A DNA stretch of 64,000 nucleotides from Bradyrhizobium sediminis (lineage in GTDB: Bacteria > Pseudomonadota > Alphaproteobacteria > Rhizobiales > Xanthobacteraceae): positions 1,436,501 through 1,500,500 of the forward strand of contig NZ_CP076134.1 of NCBI RefSeq assembly GCF_018736085.1, read 5' to 3'. The notes under the pieces are model-generated. The model was not told the DNA's origin. It ran no database searches and saw nothing but the letters and a program-made list of their open reading frames with translations. Of the stretch, positions 35,630 through 44,500 are shown in pieces. Both the position numbers and the translations under genes were made by a program. Numbering within the stretch: the first letter of the stretch is position 1; each line of letters begins with the position of its first letter.

Positions 35630-36385
35630 ATGACGCGGGCGCCGGTGCTGGCGGCGGGAGGCATTGTGCTGCGGCAGGAGGAAACGCCGCTGGTCGCGGT
35701 GGTGCGCCTGCGCAAGCGTAACGAATGGGTGCTTCCCAAGGGCAAGCTCGACGACGGTGAAACGGCGCGCGCCGCCGCCGAGCGCGAGGTGCTGGAAGAA
35801 ACCGGGCATGACGTTGCCGTGCACGAATTTCTGGGCACGCTGGTCTATGAGTCCGGCGGTCGTTCCAAGGTCGTGCACTACTGGCGCATGGAAGCGGATG
35901 GCGGGCAGGTCCACGAGCTGATGAATGATGTGAAGGCGGTCGACTGGCTGCCGCTCGACGCCGCCGTCGAGCGCCTCTCGCGCGGCTATGAACGCGCGTT
36001 TTTGGCCAATGTCGGTCCGCTCGCGCTGGAGGCGGCCGCGCTGGCCCGGATCGCCCGGCGGCCGAAGCCAAAGCAGCCGGTCCTCGAAAAGCGCAGGGCC
36101 CGGCAGGTTGCCGTGCCCCGGCCTTCGCTCGCGATACCGGTATCGGCTCCGCCGCCGCCCGATCTGGCGACCTCGGCGATCGGGCAGGAGGAGCGCCCGA
36201 TTGTCGCCTGCGATGTCGTTGAAGCCAGGACGCCAGCGGAGTTCGGGCCGACGACGCGATTTCCGGAAGCCGCCGCTGCCGCGCCGGCAAGGGAGCCTGA
36301 ACCTGAAAACAACGATCGGCCCGGAGCGGTGCAGGGGCGGCGAAGCCTGGTGCAGAAGCTGCGGGACTGGCTGCGGGCTCCTTGA
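35630..36385 (+). CDS. NUDIX hydrolase with long C-terminal tail (251 aa)
   Basis: The first 140 residues are a NUDIX domain. GKLDDGETARAAAEREVLEE followed by TGH is the full Nudix box (GX5EX7REUXEEXGU) that binds the catalytic metals. WVLPKGK and AVDWLPLDAAVERL fit MutT/DIPP-like members. The remaining 110 residues are Pro/Ala/Arg-rich and low in complexity, and end in a basic amphipathic helix (RSLVQKLRDWLRAP). That tail is unusual and could contact membranes or nucleic acid. It follows the psd-like gene after 71 bp on the same strand, so it may be co-transcribed. Confidence 0.85.
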   Translation: MTRAPVLAAGGIVLRQEETPLVAVVRLRKRNEWVLPKGKLDDGETARAAAEREVLEETGHDVAVHEFLGTLVYESGGRSKVVHYWRMEADGGQVHELMNDVKAVDWLPLDAAVERLSRGYERAFLANVGPLALEAAALARIARRPKPKQPVLEKRRARQVAVPRPSLAIPVSAPPPPDLATSAIGQEERPIVACDVVEARTPAEFGPTTRFPEAAAAAPAREPEPENNDRPGAVQGRRSLVQKLRDWLRAP

Positions 36386-36411
36386 TTGATTTTGCGATTC
36401 GATGGCGCCGG

Positions 36412-36732
36412 TTACTTCACCCGGGCCGGTACCAGATTGACCGGCTTGGCGGGTTTTGACGTCGTATATTTCACGGGAGTGGCCGCCGCGGGCGTCTCCT
36501 TCTGGAACACCGCCTTGCAGCCTTCGCTGAGCAAGGCGCGCTGCCGGATCATGCAGGCGGTGATGCGGTCGACATTGGGAATTTCCGAACTGCACAGCCG
36601 CATCGCGTCGCCGGTGCACATCTGTTCCTGCTCCGGCGTGTGGGCCAGCGACGCCGTGGTCAGCATGCCGAATGCGAGTGTTGTCGCGATCAGCAATTTG
36701 CAGCCGCGCGTATTTAAATCCGTGAAAGTCAT
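36412..36732 (-). CDS. Secreted Cys-containing small protein (106 aa)
   Basis: A signal peptide with a long N-region (TDLNTRGCKLLIATTLAFGM, cut near ASLAH) is followed by about 50 residues with spaced cysteines (MCTGDAMRLCSSEIP, ITACMIRQRA, LSEGCKAVF). A Pro/Lys tail (TTSKPAKPVNLVPARVK) ends it. The Cys pattern resembles small rhizobial cysteine-rich-repeat proteins of unknown function, and the cysteines probably form disulfides in the periplasm. The upstream region shares a 70-bp element with the L,D-transpeptidase at 27862, suggesting common control. Confidence 0.7.
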   Translation of the reverse strand: MTFTDLNTRGCKLLIATTLAFGMLTTASLAHTPEQEQMCTGDAMRLCSSEIPNVDRITACMIRQRALLSEGCKAVFQKETPAAATPVKYTTSKPAKPVNLVPARVK

Positions 36733-36806
36733 TGAATGTCCCCTTGGTCTGCGCCCCGAGTCACGCGCCGGTCCCGGGCGCCTCGTTGTGAAGAAGCTAC
36801 ACGGCG

Positions 36807-36876
36807 ACCGTTTCAGGACGTTTGCGTCAAACGCACAAATTGGTTTCGTCGCCTTGAGATTTGTTTCATCGTGGCC
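36807..36876 (-). promoter_or_regulatory. Conserved upstream element, copy 2 (three GAAAC repeats)
   Basis: Read leftward: GATGAAACAAATC, GACGAAACCAATTTG and CAAACGTCCTGAAACGGTC, in the same order and nearly the same spacing as 28611-28682. It lies 75-144 bp before the start of the gene at 36412-36732. Confidence 0.5.
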
Positions 36877-36888
36877 GTTAACCGTTAA

Positions 36889-36992
36889 CCGTCATTCCGG
36901 GATGGTCCGAAGGACCAGACCTCAGATGTGCAGCTGCACATCGGGGAATCTCGAGATTCCGGGTTCGCGCTTTCGCGCGCCCCGGAATGACG
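36889..36992. repeat. CGTCATTCCGG palindromic repeat, copy 2
   Basis: CCGTCATTCCGGGATGGTCC and the distal GCGCGCCCCGGAATGACG pair. Inside are GGAATCTCGAGATTCC and CAGATGTGCAGCTGCACATC palindromes. It closely resembles 14184-14293 and lies just after the stop of the DUF2147 gene at 37006, where it may end transcription. Confidence 0.8.
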
Positions 36993-37005
36993 AGGGAGGC
37001 AGTCT

Positions 37006-37791
37006 TCAGCTGACGCGCTTCCAGGTCTGGCCGCCGCAGAACATGCCGCCAAAGGCGCAGCCCTGAACCCGCAGCGCGTTGGTCCCCTTCATCGCGATCG
37101 TCGAGTCGTAATTGCGGCCGCTGTCGGGATCGTGAATCCGGCCGGTCCATTTGGAAGCCGACGGCTTCATGTTGATCAGGATCCTCTCGCCGGTCTTCAC
37201 GGCATATCCGCACAGGTTCTGCCCGCATTGCTCGATGCGGACGTTGCCCTTGTTTTCTTCGGTCGCCCAGACGCCGAGCGGCGTGGTCGGCGCCGGTACC
37301 GGTGCGGCGGCGACGGGTGCCGGCGCAGCGGCGGCAGGGGCGGGCTGCGCTGCGGTGGCCGGGGCCGCCGCCGGGGCGGGCGTATCGAAGCCGACTGACG
37401 GCGCGGGCGAAGCGGCCGCAATCGTCGTCGGCGCGGCAGCTGCCGTGCTGGAGGTGGGCGCGGTGCTGGCGACAGGTGCAGGGCTCGTGACAGGGGCCGC
37501 CGGCTGGGGCGCAGTCGCCTGAACGGCGGGAGCGGGGGCGGGTGCCGCCTTCGGCGCCGGCTCGGCAACGACATCGTCATCGTTGGAGCTCTTCGACTTG
37601 AAGCCCTTGAAGCCGCCGAAAGAGGAGCCGGAAAGGCTCGGCGCGGAGATCTGGATGCAGGACAGCGAGTCGCAATTGCGCGGCGCCTCGATGCGGATGC
37701 GGTGTCCCTCGATCTGGAAGGAAATCGAATTGCCGGCATGGGCCGAACTGGTGGCCATCAGCAGCGCGGCGAGAACATAGAACTTCTTCAT
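37006..37791 (-). CDS. Secreted DUF2147-domain protein with Ala/Pro linker (261 aa)
   Basis: After a signal peptide (MKKFYVLAALLMATSSAHAG) a short conserved N-domain (NSISFQIEGHRIRIEAPRNC) precedes about 100 residues made almost only of Ala and Pro. A C-terminal DUF2147-like domain follows: PLGVWATEENKGNVRIEQCG, QNLCGYAVKTGERILINMKP and WTGRIHDPDSGRNYDSTIAM. Cys pairs probably form disulfides. The flexible linker could span peptidoglycan. It is divergent from a paralogue at 37972 with the same three-part design. The reaction or ligand is unknown. Confidence 0.82.
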   Translation of the reverse strand: MKKFYVLAALLMATSSAHAGNSISFQIEGHRIRIEAPRNCDSLSCIQISAPSLSGSSFGGFKGFKSKSSNDDDVVAEPAPKAAPAPAPAVQATAPQPAAPVTSPAPVASTAPTSSTAAAAPTTIAAASPAPSVGFDTPAPAAAPATAAQPAPAAAAPAPVAAAPVPAPTTPLGVWATEENKGNVRIEQCGQNLCGYAVKTGERILINMKPSASKWTGRIHDPDSGRNYDSTIAMKGTNALRVQGCAFGGMFCGGQTWKRVS

Positions 37792-37971
37792 GTGAGCCTC
37801 CTGAAAGCGGCTGGTGAACTTGCCGTGGACCCTATGCCGGGCCAGGGCGCGGTTCTGTGATGCGGGTCACCAAGCGAGGCGGTTACGCGGTGCGCTGCGG
37901 CACGGTGATTCAAGTCACATTCAGTCCCGCTTCCCGGCGGTTAGGTTTCGCGCCAAACCCGGGAGGCTCCG

Positions 37972-38847
37972 ATGAAACGATTCTGGTTTCTCGTTGTGCT
38001 GATGGCGCTGAGTTCATCCGCGGATGCCGGCAATTCGCTGTCCTTCGTCGTCGGCGGGCACCGCATCCGCATCGAGGCGCCCCGGCATTGCCATTCCACC
38101 TCATGCGTCTCGGTATCGATCCCCGGCATCCAAGAAACGCGCCGCTGGCGCGACCGGGATGACGACGAGCGCGATGTTGCCGCGCCGTCGAAACCGGCGG
38201 TCACCACGGCAGCACCGGTACCGGTGCAGGCCGTTCCGCCTCCGAGCAATTCCCCTGTTGCACCCGTCGCCGTCGCGCCGCCGCCGGCGGTCTTCAAGCC
38301 GGCTGCTGCCGCGACGCAGCAAGTCACCGCGCCATCTCCGGTCAGTGCGCCGCCAACGGCGCTTCCGCCGGTACCGCCTCCGCCGGCAGCGCTGCCGCCG
38401 CTGCCGCCGGTCGAGCGGCCGGCCGAGGCCGCACGGCCCAGGCCGGAACCGCAGGTTCAGAAAGCTTCGCATCGAATGGAAGACGAACCGGCCGATACGC
38501 CGCTCGGCGACTGGCAGAGCGAGGGCAACAAGGGAACCGTTCGCATCGAACGCTGCGGCCATGCGCTCTGCGGCTATGCGATCCATTCACCGTCGAACGA
38601 CAAGGGCGAGGCGGTGCTGGTCAACATGAAGCCGAAGACCGACTCGCAATGGACCGGCAGCGTCTACAGCCACGACAGCGGCGATACCTATTACGGCACC
38701 ATGGCCTTGAAGGGCTCGAACGCGCTGCAGGTCGAAGCCTGCGCGCTGGGGCGGTTCTACTGTTCCGGCAACGTCTGGACACGGATTACGACGAAGTCCG
38801 AGAGGCTGGTCACCTCACGGCAGATATCGCCGCAGCCGCGGTCGTAA
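37972..38847 (+). CDS. Secreted DUF2147-domain protein, paralogue (291 aa)
   Basis: The layout is the same as in the divergent neighbour: signal peptide (MKRFWFLVVLMALSSSADAG), N-domain (NSLSFVVGGHRIRIEAPRHC), a Pro/Ala/Val linker of about 110 residues, and a DUF2147-like end (PLGDWQSEGNKGTVRIERCG, HALCGYAIHSPSNDKGEAVL). The matching N-domains show that the two genes arose by inverted duplication. This copy has an acidic/basic insert (RRWRDRDDDERD) after the N-domain and a longer tail. The start follows GGGAGGCTCCG. The 180-bp shared upstream region presumably holds both promoters. Confidence 0.82.
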   Translation: MKRFWFLVVLMALSSSADAGNSLSFVVGGHRIRIEAPRHCHSTSCVSVSIPGIQETRRWRDRDDDERDVAAPSKPAVTTAAPVPVQAVPPPSNSPVAPVAVAPPPAVFKPAAAATQQVTAPSPVSAPPTALPPVPPPPAALPPLPPVERPAEAARPRPEPQVQKASHRMEDEPADTPLGDWQSEGNKGTVRIERCGHALCGYAIHSPSNDKGEAVLVNMKPKTDSQWTGSVYSHDSGDTYYGTMALKGSNALQVEACALGRFYCSGNVWTRITTKSERLVTSRQISPQPRS

Positions 38848-38888
38848 CGACAATGCTTGATCGGCGGTGATCCACCGCCAATGAAAAT

Positions 38889-38921
38889 GCCCGGCGGCTG
38901 GATCGATCCAGGCCGCCGGGC
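38889..38921. terminator. Hairpin between DUF2147 paralogue and 27-aa gene
   Basis: GCCCGGCGGC(C) pairs with GGCCGCCGGGC around a TGGATCGATCCA palindrome. It lies between two convergent genes and probably terminates both. Confidence 0.65.
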
Positions 38922-38949
38922 GCTCGAAATTCCGGTGTGGTGCCGGGTC

Positions 38950-39033
38950 CTAGAACATCCCAAGCACAATGGCGCCGACGAAGGCGAACGCTATATATGC
39001 GGTCACAACGCTCATTCGGTTGACCAGAGACAC
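38950..39033 (-). CDS. Tiny membrane protein (27 aa)
   Basis: From a GTG at 39033 the frame encodes MSLVNRMSVVTAYIAFAFVG followed by AIVLGMF, then TAG. It is a single hydrophobic helix with a short basic start, so it should insert in the inner membrane. Support beyond length: an AGGGAG ribosome site sits 7 bases before the GTG, an EcfG-type promoter lies upstream, and a terminator follows. Very short Bradyrhizobium proteins with this VVTAYxAFAFVGAIVLG pattern exist in my memory of such genomes. Function is unknown; it may attach to and tune a larger membrane complex under stress. Confidence 0.6.
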   Translation of the reverse strand: MSLVNRMSVVTAYIAFAFVGAIVLGMF

Positions 39034-39068
39034 GAGAAATCTCCCTGTTTCACGTCACTGCCCGCTTT

Positions 39069-39094
39069 AACGCCAAAAGCTAGCAAACCGTTCC
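39069..39094 (-). promoter_or_regulatory. EcfG-type promoter before the 27-aa gene
   Basis: Read leftward, GGAAC is followed by 17 bases and CGTT, fitting the EcfG consensus. It ends 36 bp before the GTG start of the tiny gene. Confidence 0.45.
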
Positions 39095-39224
39095 GGACGG
39101 AAAAAGTCAGCTTTGCTGTCGCTCGCGTCATCCGCTGTGATGCTGCACCGCCGTCAACGTGGTTAAAGACTCGTAAAAACAACGCATTGAAGAGTCCTTA
39201 AATAAATTCGTTGAAGTTCTCCGC

Positions 39225-40412
39225 ATGACGCGCGGAGTTCGTTTGTATCTCGTCGGCTCCTTCGTCCTTGTTTCGTTGGCGGGCTGCGGCCGTGGATTTT
39301 TTTCCGCGGAGCGTGAACCGTGGCGGGCCGAGGCCGAGATCGCGTGCCTGAAGTCCGGCGCGGTGAAGGAAACCCCCGAACTGGTCCGCATCAGCCCGAT
39401 TTCCGGCCCCGGCGCTTGCGGGGCGGAATATCCGCTCAAGGTGGCCGCGCTCGGCGAAAGCAGTGGCAGCTTCGGTTTCGCCGACGACCTGCGGCCGCCC
39501 GGCAGTATCGGAAACCAGCCGCGCTGGCCGGTCGCGCAGCAGCCGGTTTCGCAGCAGCCGCTCCCGCCGGCACGCGCCTCCTCCTATCCCGTTGAACCGA
39601 TGCGGCAGCCGGGCTATGGCGCGGCTGCGGGCGGACCGATTTCGCTCGCCGCTCCCGGCGTCGCGCGCGAGGAGGACGATATCGACCTGCCGGCCGAGGG
39701 CACGCCGGGGCAGGCCTATCCGCAGCGCGATCGCTATCCGGCGCCTTATTCGGAGCGCCCCGGCGCGCCGCCGGCTCTGCCGCGGCTCGGGCCGGCGCAG
39801 GGCAATCCGGTCGCCGGTTTCGGTCCCGTCTCGATGAAGCCCGCGGCGACGCTGGCCTGCCCGATCGTCTCCGCGCTCGACCGATGGCTCGCCGATTCCG
39901 TGCAGCCCGCCGCACTGCGCTGGTTCGGCACCCGCGTGGTCGAGATCAAGCAGATCTCCGCCTATTCCTGCCGCGGCATGAACGGCAATTCGCGCGCGCA
40001 TATTTCCGAGCACGCCTTCGGCAATGCGCTCGATATCGCCGCCTTCACGCTCGCCGACGGACGGACGGTGACGGTGAAGAACGGCTGGAAGGGCATGCCG
40101 GAAGAGCAGGGCTTTCTGCGCGACATCCAGGCCGCCGCCTGCCAGCAGTTCAACACCGTGCTGGCGCCGGGCTCCAACGTCTATCACTACGATCACATCC
40201 ACGTCGACCTGATGCGCCGCGCCAGCCGTCGCATCATTTGCCAGCCGGCCGCCGTCTCCGGCGAGGAGATCGCGGGCCGGGCCGGGATGCGCAATCCCTA
40301 TGCGTCGCGCGAGCCCTACGTGACCGGCTCGCTCGGCGGCCGCAAGACCCTGACGCACCGGCGCAAGGCCAGCGAAAAGGTCAACGAAGAAGACGAGTTC
40401 ATGGACGACTAG
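39225..40412 (+). CDS. Extensin-like lipoprotein, M15-type fold (395 aa)
   Basis: A lipoprotein signal (LVSLAGCGRGF, Cys about residue 22) is followed by a conserved N-segment with AEIACLKSGAV. A Pro/Gln/Arg-rich linker of about 100 residues comes next, and then an extensin-like C-terminal domain: ACPIVSALDRWLADSVQPAA, SAYSCRGMNGN, SEHAFGNALDIAAFTLADGR and VYHYDHIHVDLMRR. The SEHAxGxALD and DHIHVD motifs supply a His/Asp/His zinc site as in M15/VanY-type peptidases. It is therefore probably a cell-wall-acting hydrolase or a degenerate relative held at the outer membrane. Confidence 0.85.
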   Translation: MTRGVRLYLVGSFVLVSLAGCGRGFFSAEREPWRAEAEIACLKSGAVKETPELVRISPISGPGACGAEYPLKVAALGESSGSFGFADDLRPPGSIGNQPRWPVAQQPVSQQPLPPARASSYPVEPMRQPGYGAAAGGPISLAAPGVAREEDDIDLPAEGTPGQAYPQRDRYPAPYSERPGAPPALPRLGPAQGNPVAGFGPVSMKPAATLACPIVSALDRWLADSVQPAALRWFGTRVVEIKQISAYSCRGMNGNSRAHISEHAFGNALDIAAFTLADGRTVTVKNGWKGMPEEQGFLRDIQAAACQQFNTVLAPGSNVYHYDHIHVDLMRRASRRIICQPAAVSGEEIAGRAGMRNPYASREPYVTGSLGGRKTLTHRRKASEKVNEEDEFMDD

Positions 40413-40509
40413 AGCGTTTTCAAGCGAAGTGGATACCGGTTCGCGTGAAGAAAACGCGTCAAAACAAAAAGATAGAGCCCCGTTCCGATTCAATCGGAAC
40501 GGGGCTCTA
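40413..40509. repeat. Dispersed repeat with perfect 18-bp palindrome
   Basis: A block beginning AGCGTTTTCAAGCGAAGTGG, typical of repeats in this genus, is followed by TAGAGCCCCGTTCCGATT, one base, and its exact complement (40473-40509). The palindrome can terminate the extensin-like gene in either direction. Confidence 0.75.
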
Positions 40510-40603
40510 GGCGCGCAAGGTCCGTCGCGCCGCAATCCGTGCTACACTTGCTTCAGGGAGATTACGAATACGCAGCCCAACCGCATCGTGACCGAGGAGT
40601 GGG

Positions 40604-41209
40604 ATGATGGCCGACAGCATCATGTTTCACGAGGGCAATCGCAGACTGCAGGATCAATTCGACAGCCGCCGCATTTCCGACCGCCTGGAACAGTTCGCCC
40701 GCAAGGAATTCACGCCCGACGACCGGGCATTCATCGAGAGCGCGCCGTATTTCTTTCTTGCCACTGCAGACGCCGGGGGGCGGCCCGATTGCTCCTTCAA
40801 GGGCGGCATGCCGGGGTTCGTTGCCGTCACGGGGCCGTCCGAGCTCGCGTTCCCCGACTACGACGGCAACGGCATGTTCAAGAGCCTCGGCAACATTCTG
40901 GTCAATGCCGGCGTCGGCCTGCTGTTCATCGCCATGCATGGAAAGCCGCAGCGCCTGCGTGTCAACGGCACGGCGACGGTGAGCCGCCAAGATCCGCTGC
41001 TCGCCCGCACCGTCGGCGCCCAGCTGATCGTCCGTGTCACGGCGCGCGTGATCTTTCCGAATTGTCCGCGCTATATCCCGGACATGCAGTTGATGGATCC
41101 TTCGATCTACGCGCCGCGCCCGGGATGCGATCCGCCCGAGCCCGCGTGGAAGGGCTTCGACAGCTTCAAGGACTGCGTGCATCCGCGGCAACCGACCTTC
41201 AAGGGGTGA
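40604..41209 (+). CDS. PPOX-fold pyridoxamine-phosphate-oxidase-like protein (201 aa)
   Basis: The split-barrel flavin-binding pattern is visible: AFIESAPYFFLATADAGGRP, SFKGGMPGFVAVTGPSELAF, PDYDGNGMFKSLGNILVNAG and VGLLFIAMHGKPQRLRVNGT. These match FMN- or F420-binding PPOX-family proteins. A C-terminal region with several prolines and three cysteines (FPNCPRYIP, PGCDPPEP, KDCVHP) is added. The substrate is unknown. It is an intact relative of the fragment at 1615-1815, though of another subgroup. It starts at an ATG pair after GAGGAGTGGG. Confidence 0.8.
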   Translation: MMADSIMFHEGNRRLQDQFDSRRISDRLEQFARKEFTPDDRAFIESAPYFFLATADAGGRPDCSFKGGMPGFVAVTGPSELAFPDYDGNGMFKSLGNILVNAGVGLLFIAMHGKPQRLRVNGTATVSRQDPLLARTVGAQLIVRVTARVIFPNCPRYIPDMQLMDPSIYAPRPGCDPPEPAWKGFDSFKDCVHPRQPTFKG

Positions 41210-41281
41210 CTTCAATCGGAAGCGATCGCTAGCCTGACGGCGGCCTTCGCGGAAAGCTCATCAGCACGGAGGAGGTTCGAC

Positions 41282-41497
41282 ATGCGTTGGGTCAATATGG
41301 CTGTGATAACCATCCTCGTCGTCGCGGCGCTGATTTTTGCCGTGCAGAATTTTCAAAGCGTGACGGTTTCTTTTCTCAGCTTCAGGATCAGCGCACCTCA
41401 CGCGTTCCTGGTTGCGATCATCTATCTGCTCGGCATGATCACAGGCGGCAGCCTGTGGGCATTGATGCGCCGTGTATTCGAGGGAGTGCGATCATAG
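41282..41497 (+). CDS. LapA/DUF1049-type membrane protein (71 aa)
   Basis: This short protein has two hydrophobic helices (VNMAVITILVVAALIFAVQN and HAFLVAIIYLLGMITGGSLW). The conserved FAVQNFQSVTVSFL link and GMITGG are typical of LapA-domain (DUF1049) proteins, which in E. coli work with YciM/LapB to control lipopolysaccharide synthesis. No lapB is adjacent. A GGAGGAGG ribosome site precedes the ATG. Confidence 0.85.
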   Translation: MRWVNMAVITILVVAALIFAVQNFQSVTVSFLSFRISAPHAFLVAIIYLLGMITGGSLWALMRRVFEGVRS

Positions 41498-41548
41498 GCT
41501 TCCCCCTACAAGCGGACGTTCATGCGACCAGGGACGGTCAAAAGGAAC

Positions 41549-44500
41549 TCAGTGTTCCGTCACCTCACGGGGCATGCCGGTTTTCTTGATCGCCGGCATG
41601 CACAATCTTGCCATTACCGGGATCACGAGCAGGCTGCAGATCGGCGACAGCAGCATGCCGCCGACGATGACGCAGGCCAGAGGCTGCTGCACCTGTGAGC
41701 CGATCCCGGTCGAGATGGCGGCCGGGACCAGTCCGATACAAGCTGACAGGCCGGTCATGAAGATCTGCCGCATCCGCGTTTCGGCGGCGCGGATGATCGC
41801 ATCTTCCGTCCCCATGCCTTCATCGATGTCTCGCCGGATGTAGGACATCAGCAGGATGCCATCCATCGCCGACACGCCGAACAGCGAGATGAAGCCAACC
41901 GCGGCCGAGACGCTGAAATTCAGGCCCCCGATATAGAGCCCGAGAATTCCGCCGGCTACCGCGAACGGGATGCCCGATAACGCCAGCAGGCTGTCCCGTA
42001 TGGAATTGAACAGGCTGTAGAGTAGCATCAGGATCAGAAGCAGGCTCAGCGGCACGATCAGCGCCAGCCGCTTCTTGGCGTCGACCAGGGCGCCGTATTC
42101 GCCCGACCATTCGAGCGAGTAGCCCTGCGGAACCGGGACCTTCTTGTGGATCCGGTCCTGGGCCTCGACCACGGTGGAGCCGAGATCGCGGTCGCGGACG
42201 CTGTATTTCAGCGGAATGAAGCGCTGGCTGTTCTCGCGGTAGATATAGGCCGCGCCGCTGACGAGCTTGACCTCGCCGAGATCGCCGAGCCGGATATAGG
42301 CGGTCGGCGTCTTCGAGTCCGGATTCGGCAGCGCCACCGGGATCGAGCGGATGGCCTCGACATCGGTGCGAAACTCGGGCGCCAGACGGACCGTGAGCGC
42401 GAAGATCATCTCGCCTTCATAGACCTTGGACACTTCCTGGCCGCCGATCGCTGCCTGCACGACGGAATTGATGTCGGTGATCGAGAAGCCGTAGCGCGCG
42501 ACTTTGGCGCGGTCGATGCGAATGATCAGGTTGGGCTGGCCGAGCAGATTGAAACTGGCGGGGTCGGCGACGCCGCGGACGCCCGAGAGTTCGGTCTTCA
42601 CCGATTTGGACAGCCGTTCCAGTTCGACGAGGTCCTTGCCGAAGATCTTGACTGAGTTCTCGCCTTTCACGCCGGAGACGGCTTCCTCCATATTATCCTG
42701 AATATATTGTGAGAAATTGAAATCGATGCCGACGAATTCGCGGTTGAGCCGCTCGCTCATCTGCTTGACCATCTGCTCCTTGGTCAGTCCTTTCGGCCAC
42801 ATGTCGACCGGCTTGAGCGGGACAAAGAACTCGGCGAGAAACGAACCGTCGGGATCGGTGCCTTCATCGCCCCGTCCCTGCTCGGAAAACACGGTCTGCA
42901 CCGGCGGATAGCTCGATATGATGGCGCGGATCCTTGCCACGGTATCCATCCCGGCCTCCAGCGTGATGGTCGGCGGCATCACGGCCCGGATCCAGAGATT
43001 GCCCTCTTCCAGCTTGGGCAGGAATTCGGTGCCGAGCCGCAAGCCGAGGCTGAGGCACAGCACCAGAAACACCGCGGCAATGGCTGCCGCGCGGCGATAG
43101 TTGTGGACTGCGCGCACCAGAACGGCCTGGTAGATGCTGCGGATATGACGGACCACGAAAGTTTCCACTTCCTGGACATGCGCCGGCAGCAGGATCGATG
43201 CCAGCACGGGCGTCACGGTGAAAGTTGCGATAACGGCGCCGATCAACGCATAGGCATAGGTCCGCGCCATCGGCCCGAAGATCTGACCTTCCACGCCCTG
43301 CATCGTGAACAGCGGCAGGAAGGCTGCGATGGTGATGATCACCGAGAAGAAGATCGCCTTGTCGACCTCGATGGCACCCGTCAAGACTCGGTGGAGCTTG
43401 TCGCTGAGCCGCGCCGGGCGATCCCTGGGCACCCCTGGCGTGTGATGGGCGATATGACGGAAGATGTTTTCCACCATGATCACGGTGCCGTCGACGATAA
43501 TGCCGAGATCGATGGCGCCGACCGACAGCAGGTTCGCGGACTCCCCTCGCATCACCGTGATCATCACCGCCAGGAACAGCGCAACCGGAATCGTTGCCGC
43601 GACGATCAGCGCGCAGCGCAGGTCACCGAGAAACACCCACTGGATCAGGAAGATCAGGGCTATGCCGAACAGGAGATTGTGCAGCACCGTCTGCACGGTG
43701 ATCGCGACCAGGTCGCCGCGATCGTAGAACGGCACGATCTTGACGCCCGCCGGCAGCGATCCGTCAGTGTTGATGTGCTCGACGGCCGCGCGTACGCGCT
43801 TGACCACGTCCATGGTGCGTTCGAGTTTCTGCATCAGGACGATGCCGGTGACGACGTCGGTCTTGTCGTCACGGCCGGCGAGACCGAGCCTGGGCGCGTA
43901 GCCGATCTGAACCTTGGCGACATCGGATACCAGTACGGGCACGCCACCCTGCTGGGTCAGGACGATATTGCCGATATCGTCCAGCGAGGTGATGACGCCG
44001 ATGCTGCGGACATTGACGGACTGTTCGCCGATCGAGATGGTGCGACCGCCGACATTCGAATTGCTCGCCGAAATCGCGGTCATGATCTGCGGCAGCGTCA
44101 GCCCATAGGCCATCATGCGGTCGAGATTGATCTCGGCCTGGAATTCCTTGGTTTTTCCGCCGAGCACCGCGACGTCGGCGACACCGGGCACGATCCGCAG
44201 CTTGCGTTCGACCACCCAGTCCTGCAGCGCCTTGAGCCGCATGACGTCCATGCCCGGCGGCCCCACCAGTTCGTAGCGGAAGATTTCGCTGATGCCCCCG
44301 GCGGGCGAGATCACCGGCAGCACGCCTGCCGGCAGGACCGCATCCTTCAGCCGGTTGAGCGTCTGCTGGCGCACGAAATGATAGTCGCGGCCGTACTCGA
44401 ACTGCAGGCGGACGAAACCGAGCCCATAGACGGTGTTGGAGCGGATGAACTTCAGGCCCGGCGTAGAGGCGACCGCGACCTCGATCGGGATCGTGATGTA

